Below are positions 25,566 to 34,601 of a stretch of DNA of 64,000 nucleotides, piece by piece. The first letter of the stretch is position 1. Each line of letters starts with the position of its first letter. Source of the DNA: JAFGPS01 sp964628465. GTDB lineage: Bacteria; Planctomycetota; Phycisphaerae; Sedimentisphaerales; Anaerobacaceae. The stretch spans positions 124,001 to 188,000 of the forward strand of contig CAZVOA010000002.1 in assembly GCA_964628465.1 (NCBI GenBank), read 5' to 3'. The notes below the pieces were generated by a model that worked only from the letters and a program-made list of their open reading frames with translations, was not told where the DNA came from and searched no databases. Made by a program: the position numbers and the translations under genes.

Positions 25566-27260
25566 ATGAATGCGAGACAAATTCTGTATGTCATGTTTTT
25601 CATGTTACTTATTTCAACTCCAGTTTTCTCCGCATGGACTGAACCGGAGCCGGCATTTGAAATAAACACTGATTTCGAAGAATGGTCCCCATTTTTGTCT
25701 TATGACGGCTTAACCCTTTATTTCGGGAGGGTATTTCTTCCAAACTCTCAGGGTAAAATATTCGAAGCAACACGGGACGAACCTGTCGGTCCTTTTACAA
25801 ATGTTAGAGAAGTCCCGGGAACACTGAATTCTTTCGATGGTGTAATTTCATGTCCATGGGTTTCACCTGACAATCTTCGCATGTATTATTACGTACAACC
25901 AAACGCAACTGTGTGGAAGCTGATGTTTAGTGAGCGTGCAACTATCAGCAGCCCATGGCCGGCGGGGACGGAAATTTCAGAATTAAACGCCTTGGGACCG
26001 CGTCTAACATCCCCAAAATTAACAGAAGACGAACTCATTATTTTCTTTCAGGCAAGCAGAATGACAGGAGAAGTTGGCGGCCATGACATCTGGGTGGCAA
26101 AACGCTCTAATAGGAATCTGCCTTTCGAATACGTAAGAAATCTAACTGAAATAAATACCGTCTCAAATGAGGCTCATCCGTATATTTCATCTGATAGCTT
26201 GACATTATATTTTGTGAGTAATCGCACCGGTGATGAGCTGACTTACAAAGCGACAAGAACATCGAGAGATATGCCTTTCAGTAATGTCGAGCATGTTTCA
26301 TTTTTAGACAATGGAGATGAATATAGTACTTTTCCTTTTTTGACACGTGACGAAAAAACATTCTATTTTGTAAGATATTTACCCTCAAACAGTGCAAGCA
26401 GGGACATTTATGTTTCTTATTATTATCCTGATAACAGTTATTTTGTTGATGCGAATAATGGTGATGATTCCAATAGCGGCTCGTCTCCTCATGCTCCACT
26501 GGCTACAATTCAGAAAGCTATCGATACAGTACCGGAAGGTTATACTATTTTTGTAAAGCCGGGGGTATATTGCGAACCTATTAATTTCAAAGGTAAAGCA
26601 ATTACTATTCAGGGAACAGCCGGACCTGATGGTGTGCCGGTATTGGAAGTACCGGATGATTTCGCGGTTTTGTTTATAAATAACGAAGGCCCTGATTCTG
26701 TACTGAAAAATGTAATTATAAAGAATAGCGTTATGGCCGCTCTTATAGTTGGAAGCTCACCTACCATCAGCAATGTAACGATAGTCGATAATATTTACGG
26801 CATCGGAACTATCGGGCAAGCAAATCCTGATATAAGTAATTGCATTTTCTGGAATAACATAAATGGCGATTTATCCGGCTGCCAGGCAAGATACAGTCTT
26901 ACTACTGAAGCTGGTGAAGGTAATATTTTTGCTGAACCATTGTTTGCTAATCCGAATGACGGAGATTATCACTTGAAAAGCGAACGCGGGCGATATTGGC
27001 CGGAGCATAATATATGGGTACTCGACAAAGTTTCAAGTCCCTGTATAAACGCCGGAAATCCGAGGGCAAATACTTTAGAAGAACCTGTACCCAACGGCGG
27101 CTTTATCAATATGGGCGCTTACGGCGGCACAGCCTATGCCAGTATGAGTGAAATGCCATTCCCTGATCCCGATTACAATAGAGATGGAATCATTAATGAA
27201 TCAGATTTGGCTGACCTGGTTGAAAAATGGCTTGAGGTTTCAGGGTGGGTAGAAGAATAA
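25566..27260 (+). CDS. Secreted beta-propeller/beta-helix protein with dockerin-like tail
   Basis: 564 residues. A signal peptide (residues 1-~22) is followed by PD40/WD40-like propeller repeats (LSYDGLTLYFGR, VSPDNLRMYYYV, ISSDSLTLYFVS, LTRDEKTFYFVR). From ~295 (YFVDANNGDDSNSG) comes a DUF1565/right-handed beta-helix region (ATIQKAIDTVPEGYTIFVKPG, IKNSVMAAL, ISNCIFWNN). The last ~30 residues (DPDYNRDGIINESDLADLVE) form a single EF-hand-like half of a dockerin repeat. This is a frequent architecture of secreted planctomycete proteins of unknown role. The single tail repeat may bind calcium. The gene stands alone and opens with AAGAGGT before the ATG. Confidence 0.8.
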   Translation: MNARQILYVMFFMLLISTPVFSAWTEPEPAFEINTDFEEWSPFLSYDGLTLYFGRVFLPNSQGKIFEATRDEPVGPFTNVREVPGTLNSFDGVISCPWVSPDNLRMYYYVQPNATVWKLMFSERATISSPWPAGTEISELNALGPRLTSPKLTEDELIIFFQASRMTGEVGGHDIWVAKRSNRNLPFEYVRNLTEINTVSNEAHPYISSDSLTLYFVSNRTGDELTYKATRTSRDMPFSNVEHVSFLDNGDEYSTFPFLTRDEKTFYFVRYLPSNSASRDIYVSYYYPDNSYFVDANNGDDSNSGSSPHAPLATIQKAIDTVPEGYTIFVKPGVYCEPINFKGKAITIQGTAGPDGVPVLEVPDDFAVLFINNEGPDSVLKNVIIKNSVMAALIVGSSPTISNVTIVDNIYGIGTIGQANPDISNCIFWNNINGDLSGCQARYSLTTEAGEGNIFAEPLFANPNDGDYHLKSERGRYWPEHNIWVLDKVSSPCINAGNPRANTLEEPVPNGGFINMGAYGGTAYASMSEMPFPDPDYNRDGIINESDLADLVEKWLEVSGWVEE

Positions 27261-27298
27261 CTTTATAAGAATTAATAAATGTTTAAATCAAGAAAATT

Positions 27299-28072
27299 CT
27301 ACCATAAAAGAGATAAACATGTAAGAGCGCCGTCGCCTTTGGCGAATTCTGTTGTTTCGAGCGGGTGAAACTGGATACCTTCTTCCGCCGCGAAGTGTTC
27401 GAGCAATTCGGCTGTTTGGGGATACTGCTCCTGAACCAGCAGATTATTCGGGATTCTCATACAGTTAGCCGCTCCTTCCTCGCCTTGCTGTGTGTAGATT
27501 ATATTTTCAACATCGAAAAGACTCATATCAAACCAGCCTTGAACCGCAACTAATGTATTGTCGCCGATATATGTTACACCACTCTTGAGGTGGAGGCATT
27601 TTTCCACGGGGACTTTTACGACAGGTCTGCCGAACTTCTTGAGAAAATTCTTCAGGCATTCCGCGCCCATGCTGTTTGTTCGGGCTGATAATCCAACATA
27701 GGTAGTGTTTTCAGTATGCATTACATCTCCTGCTTCAAGCTTTGCCACTGACGGCATATGTGTTATGGTATGAGTTGGTTTTAGAGCTTCTTCGACTGCC
27801 TTTTGCTCACCTTCACGCTCAGGATTCATTTTTGTAATTAAAGCATGAGTTTGCCAGACGATAGCGGTATCTTCGATAAAAACACAGTCCGGCTTATTTT
27901 CATCAGCGGCAACAGTTAATATTTTCAGGCCTGCATCTTTAAGGGTTTGTATATATTTTTCATGCTGTCTCTCGGCCAGACCATAAGAGATATGAATATT
28001 TTTCTTTGCGTAATAATCGGTATAAGAACGAGGTATCCGTCGCACCAGTGCATGAGTTGGACTATTAATCAT
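27299..28072 (-). CDS. Dimethylarginine dimethylaminohydrolase-like amidinotransferase fold enzyme
   Basis: 257 residues. FIEDTAIV binds the guanidinium group, LHLKSGVTYIGDN carries the catalytic histidine, and TCLSLLW at the very end holds the nucleophilic cysteine. Order and length match DDAH, which releases citrulline and dimethylamine from methylated arginine; related family members are plain arginine or other guanidine hydrolases. AGGAGAG lies five bases before the ATG. It follows thiC on the same strand after 99 bases and may be read through from it, though no pathway link is known. Confidence 0.88.
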   Translation of the reverse strand: MINSPTHALVRRIPRSYTDYYAKKNIHISYGLAERQHEKYIQTLKDAGLKILTVAADENKPDCVFIEDTAIVWQTHALITKMNPEREGEQKAVEEALKPTHTITHMPSVAKLEAGDVMHTENTTYVGLSARTNSMGAECLKNFLKKFGRPVVKVPVEKCLHLKSGVTYIGDNTLVAVQGWFDMSLFDVENIIYTQQGEEGAANCMRIPNNLLVQEQYPQTAELLEHFAAEEGIQFHPLETTEFAKGDGALTCLSLLW

Positions 28073-28171
28073 TGTACTCTCCTATATTAAATGCCCAAAT
28101 TGTTTTATCTATATGATAATTCAATCACGCAACCGGTCAAAAGAATTCTTCAGTTTTTTTCTTATATGAAT

Positions 28172-29476
28172 TTACTTTTTAGCAGATTTGCGAATTTCCC
28201 TGTTTATTCTGACGCTGCACCAGTCTCTGCCGCACATAGAGCAATAATCGGCGGAAGGCAACTCCGCCATTCCGATTTCCTTACACGCTTCAATGTGCAT
28301 TCTTTCGGCTGTTTTAGAATCGAGGCATTCTTCCAGATGAACTTTCCAGTCGAGATTCGCGCGGGCAATACTGAGTTTTCTATCTCGTTCGGCTGCCCCT
28401 TTGAAACCACGTGCTACATCTCCGGCATGAGCGGCTATTTTCGATGCGACTACACCAGTACGGACATCATCCAAATTGGGCAATCCAAGATGTTCACGCG
28501 GCGTAACATAACACAGGAATGAAGCTCCGTAATAAGCCGCCGCTGTGCCGCCTATCGCGGAAGTAATATGGTCATAGCCGGCTCCGAGATCCGTAACAAG
28601 AGGACCAAGAACGTAAAATGGCGCACCGTTACAAATTTCCTGCTGGATTTTCATGTTATATTCTATCTGATTGAAAGGTACATGGCCGGGACCTTCGACC
28701 ATTACCTGGCATCCTTTTTCCTGCGCTCTGGCTGTAAGCTCACCGAGAGTTCTCAATTCCGCTAATTGAGCTTCGTCAGTTGCGTCGGCGATTGCTCCGG
28801 GTCTCAAGCCGTCACCGAGCGAAAAGCATACATCATACTCAAGCATAATGTCGCATAAATCATCGAACATATCATACATAAGATTCTGCCTGTTATGATG
28901 AATCATCCATTTCGCGAGAAGTGCGCCTCCCCTGCTGACTATACCGGCGACTCTGTTTTCAAGCAAAGGCAAATGCTCTTTCAGCAGACCGGCATGAATT
29001 GTGAAGAAATCCACTCCCTGTTTGGCCTGTTTTTCGATAACTTCGAGAATTATCTTTTCGTTAATATCCTCAACGCTTCTTTTTTCAATAACCTGGTAAA
29101 TTGGTACTGTACCGAACGGAACAGTGCAATGAGCCAGTAATTGTTCCCGTGTTTTATCGAGATTGCCGCCTGTGCTTAAATCCATAACAGCGTCTGCACC
29201 GGCATCAATAGCGGCGTGCATTTTCTCGATTTCTTCTTCGATTGTAGAACGAATGCTGCTGGCGCCGATATTGGCATTTACTTTCGTCGTAACAGCACGG
29301 CCTATTCCGACTGGTTTAAGATTTGTTTTCAGGTGAAGTTTATTTGCAGGTATTACGAGCCGCCCTGCTGCAATTTCTTCACGGATAAGCTCAGCGTCAA
29401 CATTCTCTGATTTGCTGACCTGTTTTACCTGTTCGCTAACAATATTATTTCGTGCAATTTGTAATTGTGTTTTCAT
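28172..29476 (-). CDS. thiC: Phosphomethylpyrimidine synthase ThiC
   Basis: 434 residues, the short bacterial form. ThiC is a radical SAM enzyme that rearranges aminoimidazole ribotide into the thiamine pyrimidine. STGGNLDKTREQLL, GDGLRPGAIADATDEAQLAEL and MVEGPGHVPFNQIE are signature segments. The C-terminal cluster ligands CSMCGRDWC follow the CX2CX4C spacing unique to ThiC. A TPP riboswitch sits directly upstream, and its 3' end overlaps the ribosome binding site AGGAAGTG, so translation is expected to fall when thiamine pyrophosphate is plentiful. No other thiamine gene is next to it. Confidence 0.97.
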   Translation of the reverse strand: MKTQLQIARNNIVSEQVKQVSKSENVDAELIREEIAAGRLVIPANKLHLKTNLKPVGIGRAVTTKVNANIGASSIRSTIEEEIEKMHAAIDAGADAVMDLSTGGNLDKTREQLLAHCTVPFGTVPIYQVIEKRSVEDINEKIILEVIEKQAKQGVDFFTIHAGLLKEHLPLLENRVAGIVSRGGALLAKWMIHHNRQNLMYDMFDDLCDIMLEYDVCFSLGDGLRPGAIADATDEAQLAELRTLGELTARAQEKGCQVMVEGPGHVPFNQIEYNMKIQQEICNGAPFYVLGPLVTDLGAGYDHITSAIGGTAAAYYGASFLCYVTPREHLGLPNLDDVRTGVVASKIAAHAGDVARGFKGAAERDRKLSIARANLDWKVHLEECLDSKTAERMHIEACKEIGMAELPSADYCSMCGRDWCSVRINREIRKSAKK

Positions 29477-29481
29477 AAATC

Positions 29482-29580
29482 ACTTCCTACGCAGGCATAT
29501 TATCAATTTGATAACTGTCCTGATCAGGTTCAAAGGGTTTGTCTCAGACCACAATACGCATGCAGCCACCCCTGGTGAAC
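29482..29580 (-). promoter_or_regulatory. TPP riboswitch (THI element)
   Basis: Read on the minus strand, CAGGGGTGGCTGCATG opens the element, followed by GGTCTGAGACAAACCC (the pyrimidine-binding CTGAGA), TTTGAACCTGATCAGG and, near the end, CTGCGTAGGAAGTG. These are the ordered conserved blocks of the thiamine pyrophosphate aptamer. The terminal block contains the thiC ribosome binding site, which implies control of translation initiation. Confidence 0.95.
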
Positions 29581-29598
29581 TAACTTATTATCATTTTA

Positions 29599-29626
29599 AT
29601 TATAGCTGAAAACACTCTTTTGGCAA
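29599..29626 (-). promoter_or_regulatory. Promoter of the TPP riboswitch-thiC transcript
   Basis: TTGCCA (29626-29621) and TATAAT (29604-29599) are 16 bases apart. The predicted start near 29592 lies 12 bases before the riboswitch. Confidence 0.65.
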
Positions 29627-29789
29627 GGATTATTATACCCTCGTTTTTTAGAAACCCGGTTTAATCGCCAATTAAAGGCAATTTACCAAAAAGCAGTATT
29701 GATAAATAATTTTCTATCTTGAAATTTTTATTTCGACTGTTAATAATACAATCGTTATACTATAATTGTTTTCTCATGTAGGAGAATTT

Positions 29790-30248
29790 ATGAAGTTAGA
29801 AGGACAACAACAAAACAAAACAAAACGTCAAAATGACGAAGCATCGATTAAAGCCTTAAAAGAGCTTACTGTGAAGTTATGCTCTAACGATATAACTATC
29901 GCGAGGTTAGCGGCTCATAACCTGTCATGGATGCAGGAAGATGGTCTGGCTATACTTGCCAATATATTGAATGGCGATTTCACAAGAACATCGAAAAAAG
30001 CAGCTGCCTACGGCCTGAGGAGTATGAAAGGCAGAATGAAAAAACTCGCGGTTGAAGTTCTTCAAAAAGGTCTTAGGAGCCGTGATAGAACCACAAAAGC
30101 TGCCTGCATTAAAGCGCTTTCTTTAATGGAAAAAGACGCTCCCGCAAAAAGTAATTCAAACCCCAACAATCCTACCGGCCAACATAAAATTCAGGAAATT
30201 CCTAAAAAACAAAGCACAAGGAATGAAAGAACTGAAAAATTAGATTGA
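29790..30248 (+). CDS. Small HEAT-like repeat protein, paralogue A
   Basis: 152 residues. It is helical and basic. The conserved core (ARLAAHNLSWMQEDGLAILA, then GDFTRTSKKAAAYGLRSMKG, then KLAVEVLQKGL) is shared with the gene at 55659-56102. The two-helix units resemble HEAT repeats, so a scaffold or regulatory role is possible. A basic tail rich in Lys, Asn and Gln follows. Start: ATG at 29790 with AGGAG five bases upstream. TATAAT at 29761-29766 could be its -10. The gene converges on the lptC-like gene with a 9-base overlap of coding ends. Function unknown. Confidence 0.75.
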   Translation: MKLEGQQQNKTKRQNDEASIKALKELTVKLCSNDITIARLAAHNLSWMQEDGLAILANILNGDFTRTSKKAAAYGLRSMKGRMKKLAVEVLQKGLRSRDRTTKAACIKALSLMEKDAPAKSNSNPNNPTGQHKIQEIPKKQSTRNERTEKLD

Positions 30249-32939
30249 GCCTGGACTGGTGATTGTGGATACCACTTTACCAGTGTTCATATTAATAGTT
30301 ATATCATCAACAGGCATGATGTTATAATAAGCAGGATATTTTTCATCGCCGCGAATCGTAATTATCGATGTTTCGTGCTCATATACTAAAACACTTCCAC
30401 GGAAGCGGTTATCTGCATCTTTTTGATAATCTATACCGCCGGACGCAACAATTTTCGATGGTTCGAGTTTTTTCTCTTCGTTTTCTTTCAGCTCAATTTC
30501 AATATGACCGGCTGTTGCCATAATAACCGGACTTCGTTCATCATTTTCCTGCTCGATATATTTTATTACAATTGTGTTTCCTGACGGAGCATTTGCGATT
30601 ATTCGATTATTACTTAATAAATAATTGAGATCGCTGAAATCAGATACTATGGCCCACCATTTTTTGCCGAGAATCTTCATCCCGCCCGCCTCAATGGAAT
30701 CCTTGATTTCAATATCACTTAAAGTAAGCTCGCCTGGTCCGGTTGCTTTGAAAATCTGTTCCTCAGTATCATAATCAAGACTTTTGCAAACCAATTGTGT
30801 CCAGCCAAGAATCTCTTCATCAGTCTGTTTCTTGATTTCAGGATTCTTGGTTTTTTTCGTGACTTTCAATATAACCTTTTCGCCATCCGCTTTCAAATGG
30901 CTGATTTCAGTCAATGTCGAAGACTGCTCCTGATCGTTAATATCCTCAGGTAAATCAACTCTTACTCTTCCGGAAAGTAATGTAAGTTCCTGGGTGAAAT
31001 CTTCATTTTCCCGTATCATGGAGTTTTTGCATGAACCTTCCAGTACAATCTGACGCGAAGAAGACAAATAACGCGCATATTTTTGCGCGGTTATATTCAC
31101 GGGCATGAGTGATTGAATTGTTCCTTTGTTATTCGGGTCCTTCATGAAAAATCTCAAATCTACAGGGCCTTCAGCGTTGATATCTGAAAAAGCGAAAGAT
31201 TGCGCTGTTTTATCTTCTGGCAAATCAATCTGAAGTTTCGGTGTTTTCAGAGAAATAAACTGTTCTTTTGATACCTCTTCGGAACCAATCTGGCAAAGGC
31301 AATCTTCTTTGAATACAACTTTATTCATCGCGGGTAAATACAGTGCCTTCTCTTTTGCAGTAATTTTAACCGGTATAATTTTCTGAGTTTCTATTGTCGC
31401 ATTGGTATCTTCGACATAAAAGAGAAGTTCGACCGGACCAGCGGCGTTAACATCAGGCAAAGAATTCCCGCTTTCTGGAAGATTAATTATTAATTTAGGA
31501 GATGCAAGAGTCGCGTTCTTCTTTTCACTGAGATCATTTTGCGGAATAGTACATACCGCGTCTCCCTCAAAAACAACCTGATTAACATCCTTTATGTATC
31601 TTGCGCCGCTTTGCGATGTGATTGTTACGGGAAAAGACTGTAAATTCGGATCAGGATTATTCAAATCCTCGATATAAAACATAAGCTCAGTCGAACCGAC
31701 AGCAACATAATCACTATCGAGAGCTGTTAATTGTATTTGCTGAGTTGCGAGTATGACTTTTTTCCCGCTATACGCGAATTCAGGTTTTTCAATAGTAGAA
31801 ATTGTATTCGCGTTTTCTCTGAATTTTGTTATTTCTACAGAATTTTTTGGCGCAAGAATAAAACCATTGTCACATTTTATAACCACATCGACAAAATCAT
31901 CTTTGGCGACTTCCATTTCGTTAGGTTCCGCCGCGCTAATTGTTAAATCATTCGGTTCGTTAGCAGTTATAGCCAATTTGTTGGGTTCGTTTTGAGTATC
32001 AGCTTTTTTCTGCGAATCCTCATCTTTTGATTGATTAGAAAATAAAATGTCATCAATATTAATTTCATCTTCGGCGAAAATAAACTGATCAGGAGTCTCG
32101 ATTAAAACGTTTTTGCTGAAAATACATGTGTAATATTCTTTTTTTGAATCTGCGTTTTCCGGCGAATCGTCCCGCGAAACAGTTTCCTGAACCTGCTCAC
32201 CGCTGTTATCCATAACAGCGGTTTCAGGAGATTCGTTGCTCCTGCTGATTGAACCCAAAGTTGTTCGCCGCATTTTAACTTTTATTTCGTTCACATCAAT
32301 TACTTTGAAATATTCAAGACGCTCCGATTCATCGTTATAAATCAGTTCCATTCCGGTACCATCAAGCTGAATATTTTTAGATGCGAATACTATTTTGTCG
32401 TCCGTTGAAAGCCGTGACTTTTCACTTACGAAATCAAGATTATCAAGATAAATAGTTCTTTCCTCGGGATTTTGCGTTCCTTCGGATATTATGTGAATTA
32501 TAACGTTATCGCTGAAAGTCGCGTCTTTGGGAATATTCTTCTCGCCGACTTTTTTCATCCTTGCGATGCCCTGCTCGGCCTGCATATAGCTGGTGAAATT
32601 TTCTCGGTATAATTCCAGGTAAGGTTTTTCAATCTGCCAAATATCTCCTTCTTTATGCAGAAGTTTCTGGAATCCGAATTTCCATTCAATTTCGCCTGTA
32701 AGATCGTTTCTGTTTATGAACTCGAATTTCTCCGTCGTCCCTATTCCAATGTCACCCTCACCAGTTGAAATCATTCCTATGGGATCATTAAAATCATCAA
32801 AATCGCCGGGATTCAGACCTCCGGTTAAATTTCCGCCATTATTAGTTTCGATACGCGGTGTTTTATCCATACGGCTGTAAAGCACAAACACACCAATTGT
32901 TATAGCCAACGAAACAATCCCAATAGTAAATTTTCTCAT
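30240..32939 (-). CDS. lptC: Very large LptC/OstA-like LPS transport protein
   Basis: 899 residues against ~190 for a standard LptC. A single N-terminal membrane anchor (residues ~5-20) is followed by all-beta sequence. Three tandem units begin near residues 416, 501 and 592, each with a motif like VELLFYVEDTN, then PVKITAKEKALYL and a following VVFKEDCLCQI. They look like repeated beta-jellyroll modules, as in LptA/LptC/LptD bridges. It follows kdsD and kdsC in the order known from LPS export operons, which supports the assignment. I infer that extra jellyroll units lengthen the periplasmic bridge. It ends within 9 bases of the convergent HEAT-like gene. Confidence 0.75.
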   Translation of the reverse strand: MRKFTIGIVSLAITIGVFVLYSRMDKTPRIETNNGGNLTGGLNPGDFDDFNDPIGMISTGEGDIGIGTTEKFEFINRNDLTGEIEWKFGFQKLLHKEGDIWQIEKPYLELYRENFTSYMQAEQGIARMKKVGEKNIPKDATFSDNVIIHIISEGTQNPEERTIYLDNLDFVSEKSRLSTDDKIVFASKNIQLDGTGMELIYNDESERLEYFKVIDVNEIKVKMRRTTLGSISRSNESPETAVMDNSGEQVQETVSRDDSPENADSKKEYYTCIFSKNVLIETPDQFIFAEDEINIDDILFSNQSKDEDSQKKADTQNEPNKLAITANEPNDLTISAAEPNEMEVAKDDFVDVVIKCDNGFILAPKNSVEITKFRENANTISTIEKPEFAYSGKKVILATQQIQLTALDSDYVAVGSTELMFYIEDLNNPDPNLQSFPVTITSQSGARYIKDVNQVVFEGDAVCTIPQNDLSEKKNATLASPKLIINLPESGNSLPDVNAAGPVELLFYVEDTNATIETQKIIPVKITAKEKALYLPAMNKVVFKEDCLCQIGSEEVSKEQFISLKTPKLQIDLPEDKTAQSFAFSDINAEGPVDLRFFMKDPNNKGTIQSLMPVNITAQKYARYLSSSRQIVLEGSCKNSMIRENEDFTQELTLLSGRVRVDLPEDINDQEQSSTLTEISHLKADGEKVILKVTKKTKNPEIKKQTDEEILGWTQLVCKSLDYDTEEQIFKATGPGELTLSDIEIKDSIEAGGMKILGKKWWAIVSDFSDLNYLLSNNRIIANAPSGNTIVIKYIEQENDERSPVIMATAGHIEIELKENEEKKLEPSKIVASGGIDYQKDADNRFRGSVLVYEHETSIITIRGDEKYPAYYNIMPVDDITINMNTGKVVSTITSPGSI

Positions 32940-32960
32940 CCTGAGAACTCCGTCTTATTT

Positions 32961-33473
32961 TCAGACCAGGTATCTTTCCATAAGCTGCTGCCACTTACCT
33001 GATTTTTTAAGTATAAATTCTATCGCTTCACGTATCGCGCCATTTCCACCGGCTTGAGTCGTAACATAATCCGCATACTGTTTCACTTCATCGACCGCGT
33101 TTGCGACCGCTATCGAAAAACCTACATATCTCATCGAGGGCAAATCCACAATATCATCACCTATATACGCAACCTCTTCAGGTGCAAGATTAAGTTTATT
33201 CAGGAATTCTTTGAGCAAAGGCAATTTATCATAACAGCCCTGAAAGACATGTTCTATCTCAAGCTGTTTCGCACGATGAGTTGTCGGATCAGATAATCGG
33301 CCGCTAAGAATCGCGACATCGTGACCTGTACGTTTCCACAATTGAATTCCATGACCATCGAGAGCGTTGAAAGATTTGGTTTCGCTTCCATCGGCATTAA
33401 TTACAATAGTTCCGTCAGTTAAAACTCCATCAACATCGAGAATCAACATTTTTATATTTGAAAGATTTTGCAT
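32961..33473 (-). CDS. kdsC: KDO 8-phosphate phosphatase KdsC
   Basis: 170 residues, standard for this HAD phosphatase. LILDVDGVLTDG holds the nucleophile and acid aspartates; DGHGIQLWKRTGHDVAILSG and VAYIGDDIVDLPSM are the later HAD motifs. It removes phosphate from KDO-8-phosphate in lipopolysaccharide core synthesis. It is followed 21 bases later by the LptC-like gene and preceded by kdsD, as in gammaproteobacteria. Confidence 0.93.
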   Translation of the reverse strand: MQNLSNIKMLILDVDGVLTDGTIVINADGSETKSFNALDGHGIQLWKRTGHDVAILSGRLSDPTTHRAKQLEIEHVFQGCYDKLPLLKEFLNKLNLAPEEVAYIGDDIVDLPSMRYVGFSIAVANAVDEVKQYADYVTTQAGGNGAIREAIEFILKKSGKWQQLMERYLV

Positions 33474-33485
33474 TTTATTTTCGTT

Positions 33486-34463
33486 TTATCCTACTATTTT
33501 AATCGTAACAATATCCTGAACGTCAATCAGGCCGACAGGTTTATCTTCGGCATCCACTACAGGAAGCTCATCAATTCTGAATTTATGAAAAATCGCTGTC
33601 GCTTCCGCTGCCAGGGCATCTACTCTTATTCTTTTGCAGTTTGCGGTCATTACCTCGCCCACTTTAAGCGAAAAACATTTGTTTTTATGTTTTGTAATCA
33701 ATCTGCGAATATCGCCGTCAGTAATTATTCCAACCAATTTGCCATCTTTGTCTGCTACCATTACGGCACCATGTCTTTTAACATTGCCGGTTTCCTCAAG
33801 AAGCTTTTCAACTGTATCATTCATATTCGCGATTGGCAGTTTTTCACCCGGCCTGAACATCATAGACTGTTCGACCGTCATCAATTTAGCGCCAAGCGAG
33901 CCGCCGGGATGAAACCTCACATAATCTTCCACACCGAAATTCCGTGCTTTCATCACGGTAAAAGCGATTGCATCGCCGACCGCGAGCATACAGGTTGTCG
34001 ATACACTCGGCGCCACACCGAGAGGACACGCTTCATCCATCTTACCCATGCAGATAGAAACATCACTGTATTTACATAGCGTCGAATCATTCTGGCCGGT
34101 TATTGAGATTAGTTTTATATCAAGCTGCTTAACCAGGTTTATCATGCGTGTGATTTCATCTGTTTCGCCGCCATAACTGAGAACCAGCACAATATCATTT
34201 TTTCTCAGCCTGCCCAAATCGCCGTGAATAGCTTCCGCCGGATGTAGAAAGTGGCTCGGCGTACCGGTAGATGCCATTGTAGCACTTATCTTTTGGCCGA
34301 TTATTCCAGCTTTGCCAATTCCACTGACTATACAGGAGCCGGTGCAGTTAAAAATCATTTCAACCGCCTGAGCAAAGGAATCATTCACGACAGGAGTAAG
34401 TGAGCTTATTGCCGCAGCTTCAATTTCAATAACTTTTCGAGCATATTCCAGGTCAAACTTCAT
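33486..34463 (-). CDS. kdsD: Arabinose-5-phosphate isomerase KdsD
   Basis: 325 residues. The SIS sugar-isomerase domain (ASTGTPSHFLHPAEAIHGDL, VLSYGGETDEI) covers residues ~30-180, and two CBS domains cover ~205-325 (VGEVMTANCKRI; DELPVVDAEDKPVGLID). It converts ribulose-5-phosphate to arabinose-5-phosphate, the first committed step to KDO. It is the first gene of the kdsD-kdsC-lptC run; kdsC starts 13 bases after it. Presence of this route supports an LPS-bearing outer membrane. Confidence 0.93.
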   Translation of the reverse strand: MKFDLEYARKVIEIEAAAISSLTPVVNDSFAQAVEMIFNCTGSCIVSGIGKAGIIGQKISATMASTGTPSHFLHPAEAIHGDLGRLRKNDIVLVLSYGGETDEITRMINLVKQLDIKLISITGQNDSTLCKYSDVSICMGKMDEACPLGVAPSVSTTCMLAVGDAIAFTVMKARNFGVEDYVRFHPGGSLGAKLMTVEQSMMFRPGEKLPIANMNDTVEKLLEETGNVKRHGAVMVADKDGKLVGIITDGDIRRLITKHKNKCFSLKVGEVMTANCKRIRVDALAAEATAIFHKFRIDELPVVDAEDKPVGLIDVQDIVTIKIVG

Positions 34464-34511
34464 AATGATAATCGCCTCAGTTTATTTAAAAAAAGATTAT
34501 TATAAACCTAC

Positions 34512-34540
34512 AGTATTATCGAAGCGATACGACTCGTCAA
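34512..34540 (-). promoter_or_regulatory. Possible promoter of the kdsD operon
   Basis: TTGACG (34540-34535) is followed at 17 bases by AATACT (34517-34512). The -35 is good and the -10 is weak. Confidence 0.35.
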
Positions 34541-34601
34541 GCTAAAACATTAGTTTCTCGAGGTGTATATAGATGCGAGATTGATTCAAAACGCGATAAT
34601 T

